Of a DNA stretch of 64,000 nucleotides, positions 45,157-55,398 are shown in pieces. Position numbers and translations under genes: made by a program. The stretch covers positions 62,001-126,000 of the forward strand of contig MSJI02000750.1 of the NCBI GenBank assembly GCA_001931905.2. The letters are read 5' to 3'. The DNA comes from Cladosporium sp. IMV 00045 (Eukaryota > Ascomycota > Dothideomycetes > Cladosporiales > Cladosporiaceae). The notes beneath the pieces were generated by a model. It was given only the letters and a program-made list of their open reading frames with translations, did no database searches and was not told where the DNA came from. Numbering within the stretch: the stretch's first letter is position 1; every line of letters starts with the position of its first letter.

Positions 45157-46340
45157 ATGGTCTCGCGCATCACCAAGCACCGTCGCCGTCTGGGCCTCGG
45201 CCAGTACATGCTCAAGGGAAAAGCAGAAAGCACTTCGCCGTCCAAAGTACTTCCTCCCCACGAGAGCCCAAGTCATACTCGACCACAATCTAACCTCGAA
45301 CCCAATAGCTCAAACTCTCTCGCAGCGGCAGCAACATCTCCGCTCTGACGCCTTCAGCCTTCGCTCCGGCGAGGAAGATCCCATCTCCGTCTCGCCGCTA
45401 CGCTTCTCGTGCGTTTAAGCGTGCCAGGGCGCTGAGCTTGTATTCGTCCGCTCACGTGGCGAGTGAGAGGTTCATGCGCAAGTACAATCTGGCTTACAGG
45501 ATTGACGAGATTGTCGAGTCGGAGTATGTTGTTTGGAGCGGACTTGATGAGATGGAGGCGACCATTGTTGAGGGCGAAGTTGCTGCTCTATCTCTTGAGG
45601 ATGAGGACATGGCGCTCATGGATGTTGATGGTGGGGTTGCTGAGGGAGAAGGCCAGGATGGTGACAACCTGGCTTCATCGGTCGGAGAGGGAGCAGAGTC
45701 AATGGACGTCGATGGGATGGTTGAGGAGGATGACGGCCAGGAAGAAGAGCAAATGGTCAAGATCAAGATCGAGCCTGCCACTGAGATGGATACCAGCACC
45801 GGCGGATCCGACGACGATCTCATCTTCATGGAAGTGAAGCCTGTCCGCGCTGACGCATCTGGGGACGATGTCATCGTCGTGTCAGAGAGCCGTGTCCGTC
45901 TCGACGCATCTGTCGACGAAGTTATCATGTCAGACGCTCCGACCAGTATTGACGCATCTGAGGACGCCGAGATGTCCGGAACCGAGCCAGAGGAGACCAC
46001 CTTCGCAATCCCATCCCCACAAGATCTCGCCACCCTCTTCGAGCCGCGCGTCGAAAAGGGCGTCCGCTACACCAAGCCCATCACCAGGAACCGCGCCCTC
46101 GAGCGTTCTCCCCTCAACGAAGAGCGTGACAGCAAGATCCCTCGCCTCAACAACTACCTCCCGCCGACACAACAGCACTTGAACATCGCGAGCACCGTCC
46201 CCGCTTGGATTTCGCTGGCGAGTTCGATGATCGAGCCGATGCGTGACATCGTTGAGTTCGCTTTCTCCACGGTCTTGACCCAGCATGTCATGCCGATTTT
46301 CTCTGCGCTCTCTTTCCCGCCTGGGGCTTGGGAGATGTAG
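45157..46340 (+). CDS. acidic protein of unknown function
   Basis: A 373-residue protein in two exons (45157-45246 and 45309-46340; intron 45247-45308). It begins with a basic stretch (MVSRITKHRRRLGLGQYMLK), has a Ser/Arg-rich segment (RKIPSPSRRYASRAFKRAR), then a short folded-looking block (SERFMRKYNLAYRIDEIVES). A long Asp/Glu-rich region follows that includes three DAS-x-[DE] repeats. The end is moderately hydrophobic (VPAWISLASSMIEPMRDIVE). I do not recognise a family. The splice is supported by the first frame closing soon after the donor while the second frame is open from the acceptor on. Confidence 0.65.
45852..45960 (+). repeat. three direct repeats inside the acidic-protein gene
   Basis: GACGCATCTG occurs at 45852, 45903 and 45951 (steps of 51 and 48 bases). 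It encodes DAS in the same frame each time, within blocks resembling R-x-DAS-x-D-[DE]-V-I. This looks like an internal duplication of about 16-17 codons. Confidence 0.7.
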
Positions 46341-46573
46341 GCGACTTTCTTTGGATGCATCCGCGGAGGATGTTGGGTGTCGGGAGGGAGGGAAAGGACG
46401 ACATCGGTGGAGTGAACTGGACTTTTCGAACTGGATTTGCCGCATTGAAGAAATTTCGACTCATGCTGTTTTCGAAGGAGCAATACATCGCAAGGGAGTT
46501 TGGAGGGGATTCTGATCAGGGAATAACGCTGCATACGGCACATGCCGGCGCGTTGGAGGAAGCTCGAGAACCC

Positions 46574-46895
46574 GGAAGGACGACTGAACCAGAGGACAAC
46601 ACGCGCACGATAGCGCTGTGAGGGAGGTATGGGACAAACTGGAAGGACGACCGGATCTAGGCTCAACACGCGCACGACACCCAAGAGCGCGACAGAGCAG
46701 ATTTCGAGAACCGCGAAGAATACCTTAACGAAGTAGCAACACGCGAGCAACCACCCAGAGCGCTCTACAGCAGATTTCGAGAACTGCGAAGAACGACTGG
46801 ACCGAAGCTCAACACGCGCATGAGCGCTGTAGAGACTTCGAAACACCGGAATAGCAAGTGTACCAGGCTACAACATGCGCACGATAGCGCTGTGA
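46574..46895 (+). repeat. degenerate dispersed/tandem repeats
   Basis: Three sub-motifs recur: GGAAGGACGAC or GAAGAACGAC, AACACGCGCACGA (46599, 46665, 46810, with variant AACATGCGCACGA at 46872) and TAGCGCTGTGA or GAGCGCTGTAGAG. CAGATTTCGAGAAC also appears twice (about 46700 and 46773). The units are imperfect and unevenly spaced, as if an ancestral repeat of about 65-110 bases has decayed. Confidence 0.65.
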
Positions 46896-47582
46896 AGGGG
46901 AAATCGAGGCACTGGGAGAGTTTATCAGGGAGGACACTGTTTGTCGGAGGGAGCTTTCGCAGGCTGGGGGATCATGACATGGACATCGCCAGGGGTCAGG
47001 GACGCGGAACCACTGGCTGGAGGATTTCTTTTTCTTGCTGGTTTTCTTTTTCTGGTCGGTCTTCTTCTCTCCATTCTTTCTTTCTTGATTTCATTTCCTT
47101 TTTCGTATGGGCTCTTGATGGCGTTAATCCGGTGTAGCATTAAAACTATTCAAAATCAGCTTCCATTCTCGCTCATTTGACAACGTTGACATGTCTGATT
47201 GCATTGCTGCAACATTCTCTGCGAAGTGGACGAGCACGGGGGTGGCTTCATCGCATTTCAAGCAATTTGGCTTTCTCATGGAGCTTCCGCCTGTCTGTGG
47301 CAATGATCTTTAATGTCGAATGTACGATCTTTTCGTTGACGAGCAGGTTGTGACATCGTGATGAACGACGTTTGACCATTCTTGGGACAGACTCTCAGGC
47401 TGACTGAACGAAAAAACTTGACCTTTGCACAAGAGCACTGTAAAGTACATAAGAGGGCGTGGAACAGTAGCGGCATGCAACACAGGCAAATACTTCAGTA
47501 CATGTATACGAGCGCTTGGAATTGAGGAAGTGAGGTTGCCCGGCTGTGATGCCCATTTATGCAGGCGCAATTTCGAAGCGAC

Positions 47583-47595
47583 TAGGGTTAGGGTT
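47583..47595 (+). repeat. telomere-like (TTAGGG) motif
   Basis: TAGGGTTAGGGTT is two telomere-type units in the gene-free region. A similar motif lies at 48761. It could be a telobox-type factor site for an undetected gene, or chance. Confidence 0.55.
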
Positions 47596-48201
47596 GGAGT
47601 TAGCCTTCCTGACTCGGCGTGTGGTGCTGTTCAATCATGGCATGTTGCAGCATGATAATATCTTGATAATTCGACACAAGGGCCGATAGAACATACCCAT
47701 CATACGCAAATCATATCACGCCATCCTCTCACCGCGCATGTTCGTTCGCGCTCTTCACTGCTGTACTCGATACTTTCCTAAGTCTTGCGATCTTATGCTC
47801 ATCAACGATTACCAAAGACCTAGACGTACGGTCTCGAAGCTCTCTGACGAGCTTTTCCGTCCTGTCTATCAACTCAACAGTCCTGCGAAGTGAAGCAAGT
47901 ATTCAGAATCCACTCGTCATGTCGAGCAAGACAAGCATCCGTCTTCACACAAACTGAAAACCAGACTTGTTGCAGATATGTCCATGAAACTTTTTGATTG
48001 CAATACCATGCATTCTTAAACCCCGATATCCCTTTTGATCTTTTCCCCATCTAGTAAGACAAACAGCAAAGTATTTTTTTCTCTCCTTCCAATTTTTCCA
48101 TCCTTCACTGTCGCAATTCGAACGCCAGACTCCATCGCTAAATGCCAAATCGGTAGGCGGGCAATTGGTTATTCTTCACATTGCGCCTTTCTTTTCTTCG
48201 T

Positions 48202-48529
48202 CTAGGAAGAGCCAAGGGGCTTCTGGTCCTCTGTTGCGAATTTGTTAGCCAGACCGCATCGGTGGGCGCAAAGCTAGTGATGATGCTTACTCTTCAGCTG
48301 GGTGAGGAGGAGACCGTAGCGCTTCTTGATGGTGACGCGCTGCCTGTTAGACTGTCAGTGATTTTGCTCCTTGTATTTTGTCTTGCAGTGTCTATGCGCC
48401 TTACCTGGAGTACTTGTCGTCGGGGGAGAAGCGCGCAGGGTGGGCGGACTTGGTGACCTCGCCGTGGTTGACCTTCTTGAGGGTGTAGATGCGCTCGCCG
48501 GAGGGCGACATGGTGTACATCAAATGCAT
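48202..48529 (-). CDS. NOP10: Nop10, H/ACA snoRNP subunit
   Basis: A 68-residue protein from three exons (48405-48529, 48291-48343, 48202-48230; introns of 61 and 60 nt). It is too small and split to stand out as one frame. The spliced protein starts [19 protein letters not shown], continues [18 protein letters not shown] and [18 protein letters not shown], and ends KDQKPLGSS. This matches eukaryotic Nop10 along its full length. It works with Cbf5/dyskerin, Gar1 and Nhp2 in the nucleolus to pseudouridylate rRNA. It is divergent from LCL2, and a telomere-like motif lies in the shared promoter. Confidence 0.95.
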
Positions 48530-48888
48530 GGTGGCGGTGGAAAATGTGGTATTGTTGTTGGATTATGGAGTTGTAGCGAGTGCGTGGGTCGGGAATGTTC
48601 TGTCGTCGTTGTCGAGTTCAATTTGCGATTCTTTCTTTCACATGAACCTTGCGCAAGCTTCAAAGTCGGAGTGAAAGTCAGAAAATGCGGCGAGATGCCG
48701 GGGATGCCAAGACATCCGACAGCCTGTGAGACTCGACTCGAGGGAGACTCGGGATGCGCTTTAGGGTTAGGGTTGACATTTGGGCCAGCTGGACTACTAC
48801 GACATCACTGCCAGGAAGCAATTCACAGGTCGCGAACTGCAATATACCAAAGATCGCAACACCAACAATCCCGAGAAAACCAGCGACC
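48530..48888. other. divergent promoter region (NOP10 / LCL2)
   Basis: A 359-bp shared upstream region with the telomere-like motif at 48761-48774. Nothing else was recognised. Confidence 0.6.
48761..48774 (+). promoter_or_regulatory. telobox-like motif in the NOP10/LCL2 promoter
   Basis: TTAGGGTTAGGGTT is located 230 bp from the NOP10 ATG and 115 bp from the LCL2 ATG. Tbf1-type factors bind TAGGG repeats and regulate snoRNA and ribosomal-protein genes in several yeasts. A similar role for NOP10 here is inferred. Confidence 0.55.
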
Positions 48889-49321
48889 ATGCTCCTCCAA
48901 TCGCTCCTCAGCGCCCTGCTGCTTTTCATTCTCCCCGCCTCAGCACAATTCCAATTCTTCGAACAAATGTTCAACCAAGGCGGCCAGCAACAACAACGAC
49001 CACAGAACGCCGCGTCCGACTCTTCCTGGTATCAGCAGCGATACGAAGATGGTAAGACAACACCTCTGCCTTCAATCCACAAACATACATAGGAAGTACA
49101 ATCGTACTAACCAATCCCCAATCCCAGCCCACTGCGACAAATACCTCTGCCCCCATACCCTCAGCTGCGTGCACTTCCCGCACCACTGCCCTTGCGCTTT
49201 CCCTGATGTCGAGGATAAGGTCGAGTTTGGAGATGGGAGCATGGCGTGCGTGAGCAAAGGCGGGTTCAAAGCTGGCGAGGCGGCCAGGAAGGTTGAGCTT
49301 GCTAGGAAGGGATTGTTATAG
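48889..49321 (+). CDS. LCL2: Lcl2, long chronological lifespan protein 2
   Basis: A 118-residue secretory-pathway protein in two exons (48889-49051 and 49128-49321; intron 49052-49127). It starts with a signal peptide ([19 protein letters not shown], cut after about residue 19), then a Gln-rich stretch ([14 protein letters not shown]). A cysteine-rich core follows: [21 protein letters not shown], written here to 21 minus the first residue as DKYLC...[16 protein letters not shown]. The Cys pattern and [10 protein letters not shown] are typical of fungal Lcl2. Yeast Lcl2 is linked to ER-associated degradation and lifespan; the mechanism is not known. The intron join restores the conserved AHCDKYLCP motif. 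Confidence 0.9.
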
Positions 49322-49818
49322 AGCATGGGAGAGTTGGAAGCTATGTGTCTGGGGATGGAGGGGATGAGAATAATGAATGTTTCCTTACATTTGCTTGAAG
49401 ATGTGCTTCTCAGTGACTGGCCAATGGTGTGCGATTCTCGTTATGATATGAGACTATGTGATCGCTAGAACACGGCCTGACAGTTCCCACGGGACCTACG
49501 CATGGCACAAAGGAAAACAACGATCAACAATCCAGGTAACGTTCATGATGCATACAAGACTCGTAATAATTCGTAAAGGCGCCACCGCAATGCCGCTCAT
49601 ATCATCCAATTTTCCCGAGCTTTTTCATGACCGAATCCCAGACCCCCAGCTCAACCCGTCCTGGAGAGCATGTATGCAAGTCTGATTCCCAAAGAGAAAC
49701 CCAAACCAAAGACCCAGAAGAACGCCACGCTCGTCCCATAGAAACCAGCTCTGGCGAGCAAAACAATCCCCAAACCCTCTCATGTGCAAGAATAGAATCA
49801 AAAAAGGCAATCAAGTCC
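49322..49818. other. intergenic, convergent 3' ends
   Basis: This holds the 3' flanks of LCL2 and the coiled-coil gene. No gene was recognised. Confidence 0.5.
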
Positions 49819-51270
49819 TCACGCCGCCACTTCCGCCTTAGCATACTTATAGCGATATTTCTGCTTGGCTCCAGTGTCGCCAAACTCCTCCCGTCCCCAG
49901 GCTCTCATGAGCTCGTTGCCCAGGTTGCGATTCCTCTTTTCCAGACTTTCGATCTTGCTCCGAAGTTCCTGAATCTCCGCGTCTCTGTCCGCGAGTTTCG
50001 CGTCCCTGGCTGCGATCTTTTCTTTGTAGCGCGTTTCTCTCATGCGGACTTTTTCGGTTATTGCTGCGTCCGTTGAGGCGTTCGCGGACTTGTGCTCGGC
50101 AATCATGTTTTGCATCTCTTCGTCGTGCGCTAGCTCTAGAGCGCGTGTGGCCTCTCGCGTGGCTTGCATCTCATCGGCGTGCTGTTGTCTCAGCTGGGCT
50201 ATCTCAGCGTCGCGGGAATTACTGCGTGTTCCAGCAGCTGTCGCAGCTCTCAATTCCGATCTGAGCTGTTCGATCTCGGTGGCGTGGCTAGACCTCAGAT
50301 TGTTGATGGTTTTTGTGGCATTCTGCTTCTCCTGAGCGTGCTCTGTGTGCAATCGCGCCATTTCAGAAGCATGCGCAACATTGTGCGTATTCGAGGTGTT
50401 GACGGCGGCTCGTAGTTGCTCGGCGTGTTGTGCTTTGAGTTCGTTGATTTCGGTATGATGTGTTGCACTGTCTTGCGACTGATCGACGACCTTGAGAGCT
50501 TCTTTGTGCTGCGACTTGAGGTGCTCCATCTCTGCGGCGTGAGATGCTTTGAGGCTTTCAGTATCGCGGGCAGCAGTTTCGAAAGTCGCCTTGAGCTGCT
50601 GCGAGTACTCCACAGTCATGCGACGGATCTCATTGGTGTGCGCCTCCATTGTTGCGCGAAGCTCGTTGGCAGCCGCCTGGAGTTCCTTCGCATGCTGTGT
50701 ACCGAGTCGCTCGATTTCCGCCGCATGCGACGCCTTCTCTGCAGCCCGTCCCTCCTTTTCTGCTGCCAGCTCTGAGCGCAAACGCTCAATCTGGCTCATC
50801 AAATATTGTGACGCTCCTCCGTGCGGCTGTACTGGCGAAAGCATGGCGGAGTGGTTGGCGGTGCCGCGAGGGCTGCGCTCACTATTAGGAGTGCGGCCGC
50901 CAAGTGGTGTAGGGTTGCTAGGACGAGCAGGGGAGCTGTAGTCTTCCACAGTAGGCTGCCTGTCCATTTCGTTCTTGCGGAAGATCGAAGGAGTGCCAGT
51001 GGTAATTGCTGCGCCGCCGTCCGTGTTGTTGCGCCGAAGTGCGCGGCGGCCTTTCATCCAGTCCATCATATTGATTGTGAAATCAATCGGGCCGTCGATA
51101 TCTTCGCTCATGATGCGCGGTATTGAGCGTTCGGCTACAGGTGAGGATGCGTTGCTGGAAGGTCCAAAGGCATCTAAATCTAGAGAATATCTCGATTCCG
51201 CCGGTGATGAAGGTAATGGTCTAGGAAACGCGCTACGCGGCGGAGACGACTGTATCCTGCTGGAGTCCAT
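49819..51270 (-). CDS. coiled-coil protein, possibly SnaD-like spindle-pole protein
   Basis: A 483-residue single-exon protein. The first ~150 residues are Ser/Pro-rich with a short conserved-looking block (PIDFTINMMDWMKGRRALRR). From about 155 to 455 it is coiled coil, in which histidines again recur every 11 residues (SHAAEIERLGTQHAKEL, SHAAEMEHLKSQH, HASEMARLHTEH). It ends with a conserved-looking block (LGNELMRAWGREEFGDTG then QKYRYKYAKA). That C-terminal block reminds me of Aspergillus SnaD, a spindle-pole-body-associated protein; this is from memory and not certain. A general structural coiled-coil protein is the alternative. Confidence 0.6.
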   Translation of the reverse strand: MDSSRIQSSPPRSAFPRPLPSSPAESRYSLDLDAFGPSSNASSPVAERSIPRIMSEDIDGPIDFTINMMDWMKGRRALRRNNTDGGAAITTGTPSIFRKNEMDRQPTVEDYSSPARPSNPTPLGGRTPNSERSPRGTANHSAMLSPVQPHGGASQYLMSQIERLRSELAAEKEGRAAEKASHAAEIERLGTQHAKELQAAANELRATMEAHTNEIRRMTVEYSQQLKATFETAARDTESLKASHAAEMEHLKSQHKEALKVVDQSQDSATHHTEINELKAQHAEQLRAAVNTSNTHNVAHASEMARLHTEHAQEKQNATKTINNLRSSHATEIEQLRSELRAATAAGTRSNSRDAEIAQLRQQHADEMQATREATRALELAHDEEMQNMIAEHKSANASTDAAITEKVRMRETRYKEKIAARDAKLADRDAEIQELRSKIESLEKRNRNLGNELMRAWGREEFGDTGAKQKYRYKYAKAEVAA

Positions 51271-51736
51271 TTCGCGTAGTCTGGTGATCGTTTGCGCAAT
51301 GCTGTCTGTGCGCTGGTATCCTGGTCCACAGTGGGTTGTTCTTAATATATTCGCTCGATTCGATGCTCGGCTGTAGTAATGGTTGTTTTTGTTGCTACGC
51401 GCTGCCTGAATGCGATTGCACTGTTACGTACATTCGTGGCCGAGATCAGAGTGAGTTGGTAATGCGAATGCACCCAATGATCATACTGGTGCTTACGCGC
51501 AAGAAGACCATGAATCGTAGAAGTTCGCGTGTGTATGTTAGTCGAGGGAAACGAGCCAGCGAGCGGTGTGTGTGCTTGTGTTTACGGCTTTGTTGACATT
51601 CGCGATAGTCAGCCGATAAGTCCGAGGATCTAATTCCGCACTCTGCCAGCCCAAACGAGACATCTTTCAAGAATAATAAGGTAGACAGAATCTCCGCCAA
51701 GACTCATCAGGAGAGGCGACATAGCAGGATAACCGC
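51271..51736. other. divergent promoter region
   Basis: 466 bp between the coiled-coil gene and the ceramide glucosyltransferase gene. No site was recognised. Confidence 0.5.
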
Positions 51737-53411
51737 ATGACAGACGGAAGCATTGCTGCCGAGGCATTCGGCTCGAACACGGATGTTCAGAGAGGTTCGC
51801 AGATCGTGTTACTGCTGGCCACAGTCTGCCTGGTGTGGTATGTCGCTGTGACCCTCGTCTCGACGTTGGGTTATGTCCAAATGTAAGCTTTTGCTGGTGT
51901 CTACGAGAAATGGAAAATATCACTGACAGACATATAGACGACGCTATTTTTCCAGCACGCCGCAAGATGTCACCTGGTTAGCGGATGCGCCTCATGTAAA
52001 TATCATTCGACCCATCAAAGGCCTGGAGCCTTCACTCTACGACTGCTTGGCCTCGACTTTCCGGCAGAATTATCCCAAGGACAAACTCCACATTCGGTTC
52101 TGCATATCAGATTGTGGTGATCCTGCTCTCCCGGTTCTGGACCGCTTGATCAAGGACTTTCCATCCTTCGACGCACAGATCCTGGTCGAAGATGAGGACG
52201 TGGCACTTCAGGATGGGAAGGTGCCACTTGGCCCAAATCCTAAGATCCGCAATATGAGTCGTGCTTACAGGGAAGCTGTTGGCGACTTCATCTGGATTAT
52301 TGATTGCAATGTATGGGTTGCCAAAGGAGTCTGTGGTCGCCTTGTTGCCAAATTGGAAGGCCGGGGCGAAAAGCGCAAGAACAAATTCGTCCACCAGTTG
52401 CCACTTGTTGTCGACACGATGGGGACAACCACTCAAGAGGAGACTCGTGGTTTACTGGACGACTCGAACCGCCAGATCCGCACTACGAGCTCTGCAAGCC
52501 ACGCGCTTCTGACCGGAGATGGCAACCAGCGTACAGCCTCTTCTATCGGTGGTGGCAGACTCGAAGAGCTTTTCCTGTCATCCGCGCACGCGAAGTTCTA
52601 CACTGCAATCAATACAGTCCTCATCGCACCCTGCATCGTCGGCAAGAGCACCATGTTCCGCCGCCGCCACCTTGACAGTCTGACAGACAATGCCGGCATC
52701 AACTACTTTAGCGAGAACATTTGCGAAGACCACTTGATTGGAGACATGCTTTGGAGAAAATCAGTGCCAGAGGAAATTGACGGCGAGAGCTGGGGCAAGC
52801 ATGCATGCTGCTTCGGCGATCTGGCCGTCCAACCGATGGCAAACATGAGTGTCGTGGAATACTGGCGCCGAAGAGTACGTTGGTTGCGGGTGCGCAAGTA
52901 TACAGTCACACTGGCCACACTTGTCGAGCCTGGAACGGAGAGTTTCTTGTGCTCATTGTACGGTGCTTTTGCCGTGACTACTCTGCCGTTTTTCCAATCC
53001 CGTTTCGGCATTCCGCCTACTTGGTCGACATTTGCGATTTTCTGGCTCTGCAGCGTCTCAGCCTGGTGCATGCTCGATTGGACTCTCTACCTGCTTCTTC
53101 ACTCTGGCAGATCAATCGATGTCGACGACGACACTCCCGCTTTTGCAAGACCACCAAAAAACGGCCAAAGGCGTCCTTTCGCGGAGTGGCTGTTTGCCTG
53201 GATCGGTAGGGAGTCTCTGGCATTCCCGATCTGGTTCTGGGCTATTTACGGCGGTGCTAGAGTGGAGTGGCGGGGCAAAGAGTTCTGGGTGGGAATGGAT
53301 ATGAAGGTTCACGAGCTCAAGAGGAATGATGAAGATGCACTCCATGGCGAGGCGAGTCAGAATGGTGACATCTCTCGCTCTTCTTCAAGGGGAAAAGATC
53401 GGTTGGACTGA
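51737..53411 (+). CDS. ceramide glucosyltransferase (GT21)
   Basis: A 539-residue membrane enzyme in two exons (51737-51882 and 51938-53411; intron 51883-51937). An N-terminal TM ([20 protein letters not shown]) precedes the cytosolic catalytic domain. Motifs in order are [37 protein letters not shown] (D-x-N in place of the usual D-x-D), [14 protein letters not shown] and the (R/Q)xxRW-type [11 protein letters not shown]-terminal membrane segments follow near residues 310-360 and 425-445. It transfers glucose from UDP-glucose to ceramide in the Golgi, the first step to fungal glucosylceramide. Motif order and length match the fungal family, and the splice join (YVQIRRYF) keeps frame. Confidence 0.92.
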
Positions 53412-54214
53412 GTACATAAATGATGTTAGATGCATCGAATACGAGTTTCTGTATTCTAACATTGGGATGACGCAGATAATCTGCTCTCCGCGGATTGAGA
53501 TGTCCCTCCGGTTGAGGCTGTGCTGTTCTTTCGGCGATCTTTCGTGTGATCCATATGTGCATCATTTGTGACTGATCTCAAAATATATCAAATCTACTCT
53601 CTGAGATGCATACCCACTCCACTTCTACTGGTCCACCATGCGTGCGCGTAATGGTTCAACACACTTAAGCTCGATGGGCCGTTCCCGCTAGCCTTCAACC
53701 TAATTCCTACTCCGACTCCTTCGTATCCACATATCACGCACATTCAGGCGAGTTCGGGAACAAGAGCATACGAGCATTTGAACATCAGTCAACTTTCGCT
53801 GACGAATGGTAATTGATTGTCTTGAAGAAGAGATGATAACTGCTCTGACGCTGCGCTATGAGCGGCACATAATTGCGAGGTCTCAGATCTATCAACGGCC
53901 AACGTTGGACGAAGGAACATGTGATTCGCCCACGGCACCATCCCCGATTCCCCCATCACAAAAGCCGATGAACATCCAGCAGGATTGCCTCCATTTGTGC
54001 GTATGCGGCTAGGCGTCCTGTCTTATACGAAAGCACATCCGTCAGTACTAGTGCCATCAACCGTTCCTCTGAATGATGATCGACCCGCACACCTCCACAT
54101 ATCACTCTGCAACCGTTCCGTCAACATCCCATGGAGAAGTACAATTAGATTCGATGCCGTCTACCTGGATCTTGCCTTTCCATTCCTTGGTTCCCACGCC
54201 TATCACACGCAATC
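53412..54214. other. intergenic
   Basis: About 800 bp between two plus-strand genes, with no recognised gene or repeat. Confidence 0.5.
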
Positions 54215-55398
54215 ATGGCTATTCTTTCGGGTCTCTTTCTCTCTTTGCTATCCGTCTCCTGGGCACAGCAGTTTCAAGGTGATGTTGTCAGCGGCACCCT
54301 TCCATCACAGGATGGCTCTGAGGTAGCGTACTTCAAGATCGACGACCCGTCTGGAGCCAATGACCACCTGACTCTCGTCAACTACCAATCTCTCGGGAGC
54401 GACGGTCAGCGATTGAACAACCAGAACGTCGAGAGAGCTGTCATCATGATGGCTGGTCTCTTCAGAGATGCTGGAGATTACATGAACCACACGCTCTCTG
54501 CTCTGTACAAAGTCCCTGCCGGAGCCGGACCAAGCCGTGACAATGTCGCAATCATCACACCAGTCTTCCCGAACGAGCAGGACGAGGGAGTCGCGTGGAC
54601 CCAGGGTTCAAACGTCCTCGTATGGCACGAGAATGACTGGGCGTACGGCCGCAACAACATTTATCCTTCGTCGAGCACCAACACCTCCAGCTTCTCCGTC
54701 TTGGACCAGCTCGTTGCATACTACAATGATCAAAACACTTTCCCGAACGTCAAGGAGATCGTTGTCGCCGGACACAGCATGGGATCTCAGGTATGGGCAC
54801 CTCAAAACAATACTCAATTCAAATAACTAACGATTCCCAGATGGTCCAGCGATATGCCACTCTGACCACCGTCAAATCCGGCCGCATCCCCATCACCTTC
54901 TGGCCCGCCGACCCTAACTCCATGGTATGGCTCAGCACCTACAGGCCCATCGACTACCCCAACTGCCCGGGATACGACGACTGGCCCGAAGGCTTCGCCA
55001 ACTACGCCTCTGACAACCAGCAATACGGTCAAGCCATGGTCGCCCGTGGCCGCGAGGCTCTCCTCGAGAACTACCAGAGCAAGCAAGTCTCGTACCTCCG
55101 CGCCATCCAGGACCACGGCGACTACACCGTGACCGGCTGCGGCGCGTACACCACTGGCGCCGACCGCGATGCGCGTTTCTTGAACTTCATCGATTGGTTT
55201 CGTCCTACCTGCGAGTCTCCTTCCAACGGTAACTGCGATACTGTCGATTACGTTGACTTGTCGCACGATGCTGCGGCTGCCTTTGGGAGTGCCGCTGGAC
55301 TGTCGCGTTTGTTTTATGACAACTTCGACGGTCAGGGTGGCAGGGCTCCTGACTATGGAGCCAGGAGACAGGAGGCTGATGACCCCTACCCTCGTTAG
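54215..55398 (+). CDS. secreted alpha/beta hydrolase
   Basis: A 377-residue protein in two exons (54215-54790 and 54841-55398; intron 54791-54840). It opens with a signal peptide (MAILSGLFLSLLSVSWAQQ). The nucleophile elbow GHSMGSQ falls exactly at the end of exon 1 (about residues 186-192), preceded by EIVVAGH. An N-glycosylation-type NHT lies near residue 90, and paired cysteines occur in exon 2 (GCGAYT, RPTCES). Such proteins are common in plant-associated and saprobic ascomycetes; the substrate (ester, peptide or lipid) cannot be told. The acid and histidine of the triad were not assigned with confidence; SHDAA near residue 341 may hold the histidine. Confidence 0.8.

Larger units (their letters stand above)
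46341..48201. other. 1.9-kb gene-free region with repeats
   Basis: This is the longest stretch in the window without a protein gene. It holds the degenerate repeats at 46574-46895 and a telomere-like motif at 47583. Short frames show no family features. A long 3' UTR, a noncoding RNA or a decayed element are all possible. Confidence 0.5.

Noticed and set aside
46820..47137. 105-residue plus-strand frame over the repeat region
   Set aside because: The C-terminal half is a Phe/Ser-rich translation of a T-rich tract, and there is no family feature.
47361..47410. possible C/D-box snoRNA (GTGATGA ... CTGA)
   Set aside because: Both boxes are present, but flanking bases do not form a terminal stem and no guide match could be tested.
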